Source: Variovorax paradoxus (GTDB lineage Bacteria > Pseudomonadota > Gammaproteobacteria > Burkholderiales > Burkholderiaceae_C). From it: DNA of 64,000 nucleotides. The notes below the pieces were generated by a model. That model was not told where the DNA came from. It saw only the letters and a list, made by a program, of their open reading frames with translations, and ran no database searches. Shown here one piece after another: positions 27,134 through 37,200 of this stretch (position 1 is the first letter of the stretch; every line of letters starts with the position of its first letter). Where the stretch lies: positions 35,001 to 99,000 of the forward strand of contig NZ_JAUSRN010000010.1 in the NCBI RefSeq assembly GCF_030811855.1, written 5' to 3'. Both the position numbers and the translations under genes were made by a program.

Positions 27134-30100
27134 TTACCAAGTGTCTACGTAAGGCAAGGGCGCCTCCATGGGGCGCGTTGCGGAAGCAAGCCCGCGCACC
27201 AGCCAAGTGCGCGTATCCGCGGGATCGATCACCGCATCGATCTCCAGCGTCTGCGCCATGTGGATCGCCTCGCCGTTGGCGTACTGCTGCGCCACGAGCT
27301 TCTTGAACAACGCATCGCGCTCGGCACCTTCGGGCACTCCGGCCAGCTCCTTGCGGTAGCCCAGCCGCACCGCACCTTCGAGCCCCATGGCGCCGAATTC
27401 ACCCGTGGGCCAGGCCACCGTGAACACCGGCGCATCGAAGCCACCGGCCGTCATGGCCTGCGCCCCCAGGCCATAGCCCTTGCGCAGCACCACCGCAAAG
27501 AAGGGCACGCGCAGATGGGAAGCCACCATGAACATGCGGCACACGTGGCGAACCTGGGCCTGTGCCTCGATCTCCGGCCCCACCATGAATCCGGGCGTGT
27601 CGCACAGCGAGACGATCGGCAACCCGTGTGCGTTGCACAGCTGCATGAAGCGCGCGGACTTGTCCGCGGCATCCACGTCGATGGCGCCGCCGAGGTGATG
27701 CGGGTTGTTGGCCATCAGCCCCACCGGCTTGCCCTCGATGCGCGCAAGCGCCGTGACGATACCCGCGCCGAAGCCGGCGCGCAGTTCGAGCAGAGAGCCC
27801 GTGTCGGCCACGCCGCGCATCGCGGCGCGCACGTCGTACACGCGAAGCCGGTTCTCGGGCACCACGTGGCGCAGCATGCGCGGATCGGCGCAATGCCAGT
27901 CGGCAACGGGGCCTTGGAAGTACGAGAGGTATTGCTTCGCCGCAGCCACCGCCGCAGCTTCGTCTTCGACCAGGATGTCGATCACGCCATTGCGCGACTG
28001 CACGCTGCTCGGCCCGATCTGCTCCGGCGCAAAGGTGCCGAGCCCGCCGCCCTCGATCATCGCGGGCCCGCTCATGCCGATGTTGCTGCCCTTGGTGGCG
28101 ATGATCACGTCGGCGCAGCCCAGCAGCGCCGCATTGCCCGCGAAGCAGCGGCCATGCACGATGCCCACGACCGGGACCTTGCCCGACAGCGCGGCAAACT
28201 GGCTGAAGGTATGGTTGTTGAGACCCGCGACGATGGGCATGTCGGTGTCGCCCGGCCGACCGCCGCCGCCTTCGGCAAACAGCACCACCGGCAGCTTGAG
28301 CTGGTGCGCCACCGCCAGCAGCCGGTCGGTCTTGTGGTGGTTGCGCATGCCCTGCGTGCCAGCCAGCACCGTGTAGTCGTAGGCCAGCACGGCGCAGCGC
28401 GACACCTCGGGGCCGAACTGCTTCGCGTTGATGCTGCCCAGGCCGGTGACCATGCCGTCGGCTGGCGTGTTTGCGATCAGGTCTTCGAGCGTGCGGCGCC
28501 TCGTTTGAGCGGCAACTGCCAGTGCGCCGTACTCGATGAAATTACCTGAGTCCGATGCGGTGTCGCACAGGTCGGCGATGTTTTCTCGCGCGGTGCGACC
28601 GCCCTGCGCGTGCCGCTTGGCGACGGCTGCGCCGCGATTGGCATCGAGCGTGAAGGCGTGGCGGTCGATCACCTTCTGCAGGTCGGGGCGGACAGTGTCG
28701 AGGTTGTGCTCGGCGCGCGCCTCGGCTTCGACCGCTTGCGCGTCGACCGGCTCCAGCCGCACCAGCGATTGGCCCTCGACGAGGTAGTCGCCCGGTTCGG
28801 CCAGCAGCGCCACCACCCTTCCTGCGGTGGGCGCCTGCAGCAGGTGCTCCATCTTCATGGCCTCGAGCACGCCAAGCTGCGCACCGGCCGGCAGCACGTC
28901 GCCCACGGACACTTCGAACTGCACCAGCCTTGCAGGCATCGGCGCCTTGACCGTCAGGCCGTCGGTTTCTTCCAGAGCGCTCAGCGCCTGTGCGCTTGCA
29001 TCGAAAACGGGTGCGATCTTTTTTGGTCGCTTGATTTCCAACGCGGCCGCCGAGGCCAGCAGATCGCCCAGATGCGCCTCCACGAAGCGCGTGTGCACCG
29101 CCTGGCTCGCGAACTCGGGCCGCGCCGCAATGGCACGCAGCAGCGCAAGATTGGTGGCGATGCCGTCGATGTGGCATTCGTCCAGCGCGCGCAGCGAGCG
29201 GCGCAGCGCATCGGCGAAGTTGGTCGAGGGCGAATGCACGATCAGCTTGGCCAGCAAGGTGTCGTAGTGCGGCGATGGGGCGAGCCCCGCGTAGCCGTGC
29301 GTATCGATGCGTACGCCCGGCCCCGTCGGCAGATCGAAGCGCGCGAGCGCACCACCGGAAGGCCGCGCATCGCCATCTGCATCGAGCGTCTCGGCATTGA
29401 TTCGCCATTGCACAGCGAAGCCGCGCTGCGGTGCGGTGCGGTCCACGTCGACGCCGAGCGCGCCAAGCGTCTTGCCGGCGGCCACCGCGATCTGCAACTG
29501 CACCAGGTCGAGCCCGGTCACGGCTTCGGTCACCGTGTGCTCGACCTGTAGCCGCGGGTTGGCCTCGATGAAGACGAAGGGAAGCGTGGGCGACTCGGCA
29601 TCGACCAGGAACTCGAAAGTACCCAGGCCGCGATAGCCCACGGCCTTGGCCATGCGGAGCGCCGCCTGCGTAACCTGCGCACGCAATGCATCGGGCAGCG
29701 AAGGACTGGGCGCAATTTCCACCAGCTTCTGGAAGCGCCGCTGCAAGGTGCACTCGCGCTCGCCGAGGCTGGCCACGGCCTGCCCATCGCCCAGCACCTG
29801 CACCTCGATATGGCGCGCGTTGCGCATCAGGCGCTCGACATACACGCTCTCGACGCCGAAGGCAGCCTTGGCTTCGGACATGCAGCGCGCGTGAGCTTCG
29901 GGCAACTCGCCCGCATGGAGCACCGCGCGCATGCCGCGCCCGCCGCCGCCGCCGATCGCCTTGATCATCACGCCCGCACCCTGCGCATGCTGCTCGGCAA
30001 AAAACGCCTGTGCCTCTGCGAGCGTCACCGCGCCCGCGCTGCCGGGCATCACCGGCACGTCGCACCGCGTGGCGAGCGCACGTGCGCGCGCCTTGTCGCC

Positions 30101-30436
30101 GAACAACGCCAACTGCTCAGCGGTCGGGCCGATGAAGACCAGGCCGGCTTCGACGCAAGCCTGTGCGAAGTCGGCGCGCTCGCTCAGGAAGCCGTAGCCG
30201 GGATGTACCGCGTCGCAGCCTTGCGCGCTCGCAATGCCGATCAAGGCCGCAATGTGGAGATAGGCAGACGGCCCAGTCGCATCGAGTGCCACCGCCGTAT
30301 CGGCCAGCTGCACATGTAGCGCAGATGCATCATCGCGCGCATGCACCGCCACGCTCGCAATGCCCAGGTCGCGCAGCGCGCGCACCAGCCGCACGGCAAT
30401 CTCGCCGCGGTTGGCAATCAGGATCTTGGAGAACAA
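27134..30436 (-). CDS. Single-chain acyl-CoA carboxylase (BC-BCCP-CT fusion)
   Basis: 1100 residues containing all three biotin-carboxylase activities on one chain. The biotin carboxylase (about 1-450) opens KILIANRGEIAVRL, with the ATP glycine loop KAIGGGGGRGMR and EANPRLQVEHTVTE. The biotin carboxyl carrier (about 495-570) has the biotinylated Lys528 in LEAMKMEHL. The carboxyltransferase (about 590-1100) has two crotonase-like halves, with GGRPGDTD and CDTPGFMVGPEIEAQ. The layout matches single-chain long-chain acyl-CoA carboxylases known from Mycobacterium and Rhodopseudomonas. The substrate acyl-CoA is not predictable. It starts 10 bases after the acyl-CoA ligase, so ligation and carboxylation of the same acid are likely coupled. 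Confidence 0.85.
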   Translation of the reverse strand: MFSKILIANRGEIAVRLVRALRDLGIASVAVHARDDASALHVQLADTAVALDATGPSAYLHIAALIGIASAQGCDAVHPGYGFLSERADFAQACVEAGLVFIGPTAEQLALFGDKARARALATRCDVPVMPGSAGAVTLAEAQAFFAEQHAQGAGVMIKAIGGGGGRGMRAVLHAGELPEAHARCMSEAKAAFGVESVYVERLMRNARHIEVQVLGDGQAVASLGERECTLQRRFQKLVEIAPSPSLPDALRAQVTQAALRMAKAVGYRGLGTFEFLVDAESPTLPFVFIEANPRLQVEHTVTEAVTGLDLVQLQIAVAAGKTLGALGVDVDRTAPQRGFAVQWRINAETLDADGDARPSGGALARFDLPTGPGVRIDTHGYAGLAPSPHYDTLLAKLIVHSPSTNFADALRRSLRALDECHIDGIATNLALLRAIAARPEFASQAVHTRFVEAHLGDLLASAAALEIKRPKKIAPVFDASAQALSALEETDGLTVKAPMPARLVQFEVSVGDVLPAGAQLGVLEAMKMEHLLQAPTAGRVVALLAEPGDYLVEGQSLVRLEPVDAQAVEAEARAEHNLDTVRPDLQKVIDRHAFTLDANRGAAVAKRHAQGGRTARENIADLCDTASDSGNFIEYGALAVAAQTRRRTLEDLIANTPADGMVTGLGSINAKQFGPEVSRCAVLAYDYTVLAGTQGMRNHHKTDRLLAVAHQLKLPVVLFAEGGGGRPGDTDMPIVAGLNNHTFSQFAALSGKVPVVGIVHGRCFAGNAALLGCADVIIATKGSNIGMSGPAMIEGGGLGTFAPEQIGPSSVQSRNGVIDILVEDEAAAVAAAKQYLSYFQGPVADWHCADPRMLRHVVPENRLRVYDVRAAMRGVADTGSLLELRAGFGAGIVTALARIEGKPVGLMANNPHHLGGAIDVDAADKSARFMQLCNAHGLPIVSLCDTPGFMVGPEIEAQAQVRHVCRMFMVASHLRVPFFAVVLRKGYGLGAQAMTAGGFDAPVFTVAWPTGEFGAMGLEGAVRLGYRKELAGVPEGAERDALFKKLVAQQYANGEAIHMAQTLEIDAVIDPADTRTWLVRGLASATRPMEAPLPYVDTW

Positions 30437-30446
30437 GAGAGGCCTT

Positions 30447-32060
30447 TCAGGTCTTGTCTTTCAGCAGCCGGCGCAGCACCTTGCCGGCACCGGTGGTCGG
30501 CAACGCATCGATGAAGCTCACGGCTCGCGGCGCTTTGTAGCTCGCCATGTTGTCGCGCGACCAGGCGATGAGCGCCTCGGCGTCGAGCGTGGCGCCGGGC
30601 TTGCGCACGATGAAGGCCTTGACCACCTCGCCCTTCTCGGGGTCGGGCTGCGCGATGACGGCCGCCTGCGCCACGGCGGGATGCTTGATGAGAATGGTCT
30701 CGACCTGTTCCGGAAACACGCTGTAGCCCGAGACCTTGATCATCTCCTTGATGCGGCCCATGAAGGTGAGGTAGCCGTCCGCGTCGAGCTTGCCAATGTC
30801 GCCGGTGTGCACCCAGCCATTGCGCAGCGTGGCGGCCGTGGCCTCGGGCTTGTTCCAGTAGCCTTTGAAGCAGCCGGGGCTGGTCAGCACGATCTCGCCA
30901 ACCTCGCCGGTGGGCAGGTCGGCTTGCGTCTCGGTGTCGACGATGCGGATGGTCACGCCCGGCACCGCAATGCCCTGCGTGCCCCAGCGCGGCGAATGAT
31001 GCGGCGTGTAGGTGTCGCAGGTGTGGGTTTCGCTGAGCCCGTACGCGGCTTCGAACGACGTGCAGTTGGGCGCATGCGAGCGCCACTGCGCGGCCAGCGC
31101 TTCGGTGAAGGTGATGCCGAAGCTCGTGACCGGATTGCGCCGAAGGCTCGAGAGATCGAAGCTCGCGATGTCTGGCACCTGCATGCAGGCCACGTTCATC
31201 GGCGCGATGCTGTACCACCAGTTCACCTTGTACTGGGCAATGGCCTGCAGCACGGCGCGCGCATCGAAGCGATGCAGCAGCACCGACGTTGCGCCGCTGA
31301 GCACGGGCACGTTCACACCCATCAGCATGCCGGCGATGTGATAGAGCGGTGGAATCGACAGCAGCACGTCGCTGCTTGCCACGCTGTTGCAGTCGGACGC
31401 CGCGCGTGTCTTGAAGAGTGCGTTGCCATAGCTCAGCATGGCGCCCTTCGGAAGCCCCGTGGTGCCCGAGGTGTAGGTCATGAGCGCCACGTCGTCGAGA
31501 TCGATGGCCACGGGTTGCGGCACGGCGCCGCTTTGCATCACGGCCAGGAAGTCTTCGCAGTCCGCAGGCACGCTGCGCGTGGCGTCGCGCTCGGCCGCCA
31601 GTTCAGCGGGCAGGTCGAGCGTGGGCTGCTCGGGCAGCAGGTCGGCGTAGTGCACCACGAACACGTGCGCGAGTGCGCTCTCCGGCTGCACCTTTCGCAC
31701 CACCGGCAATAGCGGCGCGGCGGCAACGATCGCTCGCGCACCGAGGTCGTTCACCTGGTAGGCCAGTTCGTGCTCCTTGTTGAGCGGACTGCACGGGCAG
31801 ACGATCGCGCCGATCTTCTGGATGCCGTAATGCGCGACCAGGTACTGCGGGCAGTTGTTGAGAAACAGCACCACCGGCTCGCCCTTCTTCACGCCAATGG
31901 CCTGCAGCCTGGCCGCGAAGGCGTCGCTCGCGCGGTCGAGCTGCGACCACGTCATGGCATGGCCGTACCAGATGCAGGCGGCGGTGTCGGCGCGCTCTCG
32001 CGCATGGGCGCGCAGGTACTCGTGCAGGGGCTGTTGCGGGCGGTCGGGCAATGTCTCCAT
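30447..32060 (-). CDS. AMP-forming acyl-CoA synthetase/ligase
   Basis: A 537-residue ANL-superfamily enzyme that activates a carboxylic acid with ATP and attaches CoA. Motifs in order: the P-loop TYTSGTTGLPKGAM, A5 YGLSET, A7 GWVHTGDIGKLD, A8 GRIKEMIKVSGYSVFP and the catalytic lysine in PTTGAGKVLRR. Length and motifs fit medium/long-chain fatty acyl or aryl acyl ligases. It is the first gene of an operon with the single-chain carboxylase and is divergent from a TetR regulator, so expression probably responds to an acyl or aromatic ligand. Confidence 0.88.
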   Translation of the reverse strand: METLPDRPQQPLHEYLRAHARERADTAACIWYGHAMTWSQLDRASDAFAARLQAIGVKKGEPVVLFLNNCPQYLVAHYGIQKIGAIVCPCSPLNKEHELAYQVNDLGARAIVAAAPLLPVVRKVQPESALAHVFVVHYADLLPEQPTLDLPAELAAERDATRSVPADCEDFLAVMQSGAVPQPVAIDLDDVALMTYTSGTTGLPKGAMLSYGNALFKTRAASDCNSVASSDVLLSIPPLYHIAGMLMGVNVPVLSGATSVLLHRFDARAVLQAIAQYKVNWWYSIAPMNVACMQVPDIASFDLSSLRRNPVTSFGITFTEALAAQWRSHAPNCTSFEAAYGLSETHTCDTYTPHHSPRWGTQGIAVPGVTIRIVDTETQADLPTGEVGEIVLTSPGCFKGYWNKPEATAATLRNGWVHTGDIGKLDADGYLTFMGRIKEMIKVSGYSVFPEQVETILIKHPAVAQAAVIAQPDPEKGEVVKAFIVRKPGATLDAEALIAWSRDNMASYKAPRAVSFIDALPTTGAGKVLRRLLKDKT

Positions 32061-32141
32061 GGCGTCACTTTCTCAGGGTTATCGATAGCCGCCCGTGCGG
32101 GGCGGACGCTTGCCAACGAGCGCATGGTGCACCAACAATCC

Positions 32142-32153
32142 TACCCATGGGTA
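32142..32153. promoter_or_regulatory. 12-bp palindrome overlapping the TetR start codon
   Basis: TACCCATGGGTA is a perfect palindrome spanning the proposed ATG at 32147, in the 86-base divergent region shared with the acyl-CoA ligase. It may be an autoregulatory operator. A 12-mer palindrome centred on an NcoI-like core can also occur by chance. Confidence 0.35.
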
Positions 32154-32836
32154 TAACTTCGGCGACACGGCAAAAACCCTCTGGCAAGGGCACCGCGCAG
32201 GCGCACCAGCCCCAGGGCACGGGCCGCCAGCGCGCGGCCACGCAGGGCACCGACCTGCAGCGCGAGCGCATCCTGCAGGCCGCCGCTCAGCTCTTTGCCG
32301 CGCAGGGCTACGCCAACACGACCATGGCGCAGATCGTTCGCGCGCTGGGCGTGACCAAGCCCTTCGTGTACTACTACTTTCGGGACAAGCAGGAGATCTT
32401 CGAAACGCTTTCCTGGCGCCCAACGGTCGATTGCTTCACCGCGCTCGACTTCGCGGCGGGCGATCCGCGCCGCGCGAGCGAGAAGGTGCTCGAAGGCATC
32501 GAGCGGCTGATACGCGCCACCATCGCGCACCACCCCTGCGCCTTCTTTGCGTACCGCGAACCGCAGGTTTACCGGCCCGAATACGTCACCGCGCAGAAGA
32601 AGCTCGCGCACCACTTCTACGACCTGCTCTGCCCGCTGCTCGAAGAAGCGCGCCGCGATGGCGACCTGGATTTCACCGAGACAAAGATCACCGCGCTGGC
32701 CGCCTGCAGCCTGCCGGGTTTTCTGTACAGCTGGTACCGGCCCGACGGCCGCCTCTCGCCCGAGGAAGTGGTGATCGAACTCACCAAGCTGGCGAGCCGC
32801 GTGATCGGCTTGCGCAGCGCCAAAGAACCGCGTTGA
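32147..32836 (+). CDS. TetR-family transcriptional regulator
   Basis: 229 residues. After a disordered, Gln/Lys-rich lead of about 35 residues comes the TetR helix-turn-helix, RERILQAAAQLFAAQGYANT, then MAQIVRALGVTKPFVYYYF. The rest is helical ligand-binding and dimerisation domain. It is divergent from the ligase-carboxylase operon and upstream of an ABC binding-protein gene in the same orientation (63 bases). Either or both are plausible targets. ATG at 32147 is the first in-frame ATG after the divergent gene start. The frame opens earlier, inside the ligase gene. Confidence 0.82.
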   Translation: MGITSATRQKPSGKGTAQAHQPQGTGRQRAATQGTDLQRERILQAAAQLFAAQGYANTTMAQIVRALGVTKPFVYYYFRDKQEIFETLSWRPTVDCFTALDFAAGDPRRASEKVLEGIERLIRATIAHHPCAFFAYREPQVYRPEYVTAQKKLAHHFYDLLCPLLEEARRDGDLDFTETKITALAACSLPGFLYSWYRPDGRLSPEEVVIELTKLASRVIGLRSAKEPR

Positions 32837-32899
32837 AGCGAAAGGCGCGTCGCGCGCCCTCCGCGGAAGTTTTTCCAACGACACCGGAGACAGACGGAC

Positions 32900-34165
32900 A
32901 TGCCCAAGTTCACTCGCGCGCCATTGGCGCCCATCGCCCTCGCCTCACTGCTGGCCCTTTCGGGTGCAGCACAGGCCCAGCAGCCAACCTACAAGATCGC
33001 CTATATCGACCCGTTGTCAGGCCCGTTCGCGAACGTGGGCGAACTGATGCTCATGCACGTGCAATACGCCATCGAGGAGATCAACGCCAAGGGCGGCGTG
33101 CTCGGCGGCACCAAGCTGCAGCTGCTGCAGTTCGACAGCAAGCTCTCGGCGCAGGAAAGCCAGAGCGCGCTGCAGGCGGCCATCGACCAGGGCGCCAAGG
33201 CCATCGTCACGGGTGGGTCGGGTTCCTCGGTGGTCACCGCGCTCGTGCAGTCGGTGGCACGCTGGAACCAGCGCAATCCGGGCAAGGAACTGATCGTGCT
33301 GAACCATTCGTCGATCGACCCCGAGATGACGGGCAAGACCTGCAGCTTCTGGCACTTCCAGACCGAGGCCAACACAGCGATGAAGATGAAGGCGCTGGCC
33401 AACTACATCAAGAAGACGCCCGACGTGAAGAAGGTCTACCTGCTGAACCAGGACTATGCCCACGGCAAGCAATGGGCGAGCTACGGACGCCAGCTCGTGG
33501 GCCTCGCGCGGCCCGACGTGCAGTTCGTCGGCGAAACGCTGCACCTCATCGGCCGCGTGAAAGACTTCTCGCCTTACATCGCGAACATCAAGCAAAGCGG
33601 GGCCGACTCGGTCATTACCGGCAACTGGGGACAGGACATGACCCTGCTGCTCAAGGCCGCGGGCGATGCAGGCTACAACCTGCGCTACTTCAATCACAGC
33701 GCGGGCTCGGTGCCCGGCACGGTGCTGGCGGTGTCGCAGGCCAAGCTGGGGCAGCTGACCTGGGTTGCCGAATGGCATCCAGGCCAGGCCAACACGCCGC
33801 GGGTCGATGCGCTCGCCAAGGCCTACAAGGCCAAGACTGGCAAGGATTTCCTGTCGCCGCGCATCGACTTCACGCCGCGTCTGCTGGCCGCCGCCATCAA
33901 CAAGGCCGGCAGCACCGACACGGTGAAGGTGGCCACCGCACTTGAAGACATGACCTTCGATTCGGTGGTGGGCCCCATCCGCATGCGCGCCGAGGACCAC
34001 CAGCTGCTGTTGCCGCAGGTGGTCAACACGATCGCGCCGGTCGATGGCAAGAGTGTCAAGTCGGGTTGGGAAGGCACCAACTATGGCTTCCGCACCGACG
34101 CGGTCTATACCGGGAACGAGCTGGCCCAGGGCACCGACTGCAAGATGGTCCGCCCCGGCGGCTGA
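32900..34165 (+). CDS. ABC transporter substrate-binding protein, Leu/Ile/Val (LivK) type
   Basis: 421 residues with a signal peptide (cleavage after AQA) and the type I periplasmic binding fold of the branched-chain amino acid family: YKIAYIDPLSGPFANVGELM, GGVLGGTKLQLLQFDSK and the hinge VYLLNQDYAHGKQW. The related proteins in Burkholderiales also bind aromatic acids, amides or urea, so the ligand is open. No permease or ATPase genes lie nearby, making it an orphan receptor. RBS GGAGA is 9 to 13 bases upstream of ATG. Confidence 0.85.
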   Translation: MPKFTRAPLAPIALASLLALSGAAQAQQPTYKIAYIDPLSGPFANVGELMLMHVQYAIEEINAKGGVLGGTKLQLLQFDSKLSAQESQSALQAAIDQGAKAIVTGGSGSSVVTALVQSVARWNQRNPGKELIVLNHSSIDPEMTGKTCSFWHFQTEANTAMKMKALANYIKKTPDVKKVYLLNQDYAHGKQWASYGRQLVGLARPDVQFVGETLHLIGRVKDFSPYIANIKQSGADSVITGNWGQDMTLLLKAAGDAGYNLRYFNHSAGSVPGTVLAVSQAKLGQLTWVAEWHPGQANTPRVDALAKAYKAKTGKDFLSPRIDFTPRLLAAAINKAGSTDTVKVATALEDMTFDSVVGPIRMRAEDHQLLLPQVVNTIAPVDGKSVKSGWEGTNYGFRTDAVYTGNELAQGTDCKMVRPGG

Positions 34166-34287
34166 AGCCCGATGCATGGGGCCTCCTAAGGGAAACCCCG
34201 TCCTGCCGCGCACCCGTGCGGTCGAGATACTCCGGATGTCACACCCCGGATCTCCGAAGCGGGTCCATACCAAAGGCGCAAGAACCC

Positions 34288-37200
34288 ATGGCAGGCAAGA
34301 ACTCGCTCCATCCGATACCGCATCCTGCAAAGAAGCCGTTCGTCGGCAACCTGCTGTCGATCGGATCGGACTCCCCCGTGCTGGACATGTGGAGGATCGC
34401 GCAGGAACTCGGCGGCATCTACTGGCTCGACATGCCGGGCATGCCGGTGATCGTGGTCTCATCGCCCGCGCTGATCGACGAGCTCTGCGAAGAGGCGCGC
34501 TTCGACAAGAGCACGCGCGGCGCGCTGCGCCGGTTGCGGGCCGCATCGCACGGGCTCTTCACCTCCGATACGCACGAGGAAACCTGGTCCAAGCCGCACA
34601 ACATCCTCCTGGCCAACTTCAGCCAGCGCGCCATGCAGGCTTACCACCCTATGATGCTGGACATCGCGGACCAGCTGGTCACCAAGTGGGAGCGCCTGAA
34701 CTTCGATGAAGAAGTGGACGTGGTGCGCGACATGACGGCGCTCACGCTCGACACCATCGGGTTGTGCGGCTTCGGCTACCGCTTCAATTCGTTCTACCGC
34801 GAGGGCTTTCATCCCTTCGTCGATGCGATGGTGCGCACGCTCGAAACGGTGCAGAACCGCCGCGGCCTGCCGCTGGAGGAGCTGATGCTCAAGAAGGAGC
34901 TCGCCCAGCAGCGAAAAGACATCCGCTTCATGCACAAGATGGTGGAAGACATCATCGAAGAGCGCCGCGCGAGCGGTGCCGACATCGCGACCAAGCCCGA
35001 CCTGCTGAGCTACATGATCGCGGGCGTCGACAAGAAGAGCGGCGAGAAGCTCACCGACAAGATGATCCGCGACGAGTGCATCGAATTCCTCATCGCGGGG
35101 CACGAGACCACGAGCGGCCTGCTCTCGTTCGCGATCTACTTTTTGCTGAAGAACCCCGAAGCGTTGGCCAAGGCGCAGGCTGAGGTCGACAGCGTGTTCG
35201 GGCCCGACACCTCGCAAAAACCGACGTATGCGCAGGTCAACCGCCTGCAGTACGTGATGCAGGTACTGAAGGAGGCACTGCGCCTCTACCCGACCGCGCC
35301 TGCGATCTCGATGCGCGCGAAGGAAGACACGACCATCGGCGGACAGTACACGATCAAGAAGAACAACATGATCATCATGCATGCGCTGGCGCTGCATCGT
35401 GACAAAGGCATCTGGGGTGAGAACGCCGACCAGTTCGACCCCGACCACTTCAGCCGCGAAGCCGAGCGCGAGCGTCCGGCCAATGCCTTCAAGCCCTTCG
35501 GCAATGGGCAGCGTGCCTGCATCGGGCGCCAGTTTGCCTTGCAGGAAGCGGTACTCACGCTGGGCATGATCCTGCAGCGCTTCACGTTGATCGATCACAC
35601 GGACTACAAGCTCAAGATCAAGGAAGCGCTGACGATCAAGCCGGAGAACTTCAAGATCAAGGCGCTGCTGCGCGATCCGGCCACGCGGCCACGCGGCAAC
35701 GGCGAAGCGGCCGCCGCGATTGCAACGCCGGCACAGCCCGCCGCACGCAAGCCGCAGGCTCAACGGCACGGCACGTCGCTGCTGGTGCTGCAGGGTTCCA
35801 ACCTCGGAACGGCCGAAGACCTGGCGCGCCAGCTGGCCGAGGCCGGCGAATTGCGCGGCTTCTCGACCCAGGTGGCCTCGCTCGACGACTACGCCGAGCG
35901 GATGCCCGCCAGCGGCGCGGTGGCCATCGTCTGTGCCTCGTACAACGGCGTGGCGCCCGACAACGCCGCCGAGTTCCATCGCTGGCTCGACAAGGCCGAT
36001 GATTCGCTCAACGGCGTGCGCTTCAGCGTCTTCGGCTGCGGCAATACCGACTGGGCCGCCACCTACCAGGCGGTGCCGCGCCGCATCGACGAGCGGCTCG
36101 AAGCGCTCGGCGCCACGCGCGTGCATCCGCGCGGCGAAGGCGACGCGCGCGAAGACATGGATGGCGCCTTCCAGGACTGGAGCGATGCGCTCTGGCCGCA
36201 GCTGGTGAAAGCCTTCGGCATTCAATCCGGCGCCGACACGCCCGCCGAGGCCGAGCCGCTCTACACACTCGAGGAACTGCCCCCGCCGCAGAAGAACGCC
36301 CTCGTCGATGCGCTGGGCGCCGTGGCACTGCGCGTGATCGAGAACCGCGAGTTGCAGAATCCCGGCAGCGACACCGAGAGCGGCCGCTCCACGCGACACG
36401 TCGAGCTGATGCTGCCCGAGGGCGTGAACTACGTGCCCGGCGATCACCTGAGCGTGGTGCCGCGCAACAGCCCGGCCCAGGTGGAGCGCGCGATGGCGCG
36501 CTTCGGATTCGACCGTTCCGCGCATGTGCGGCTGCAGGCCGCTCCAGGACGCAAGACCGCGCTGCCGGTCGACCAGGTGATTGCGGTCGATCGCCTGCTC
36601 GGCGACTACGTCGAGTTGCAGGACGTAGCCACGCGCAAGCAAATCGCCACGCTGGCGGCGCACACCGAGTGCCCGTTCACCAAGCCCAAGCTCGCTGCAC
36701 TATCGGGCAGCGACGACGCCTCTCAGGCCACCTACAAATCCGAGGTGCTGCACAAACGCAAGTCGCTGCTCGACCTGCTCGAGGAGCACCGCGCCTGCCA
36801 GGTGCCTTTCGCGGTGTTCCTCGAAATGCTGTCGCCGCTCTCCCCGCGCTACTACTCGATCGCGTCCTCACCGACGATGACGCCGGGGCGCTGCAGCGTC
36901 ACGGTGGGCGTGGTGAGCGCACCCGCGCTTTCGGGCAACGGCACCTTCGAAGGCGTGTGCTCCAACTACCTCGCGCGCGCCGAAGCGGGCGACACGGTGC
37001 ACGGCGTGATTCGCGAAACCACGGCTGAGGGGTTCCGCCTGCCTGAAGACCCGCAGCGCCCGCTCGTCATGGTCGGGCCCGGTACCGGGCTGGCGCCGTT
37101 CCGCGGCTTCATCCAGGAGCGCGCGGCGCAGGTCGAGCGCGGCGAAGCGCTGGGCGACGCAATGCTCTTCTTCGGCTGCCGGCACCCCGAGCAGGATTTC

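Noticed and set aside
25751..28549. Very long plus-strand open frame (932 codons)
   Set aside because: It spans two unrelated, strongly supported minus-strand genes and their spacer; it is a GC-rich shadow rich in Arg, His and Ala.
34459..36663. 734-codon minus-strand open frame
   Set aside because: Exact antisense of the P450 fusion, whose motifs are unmistakable.
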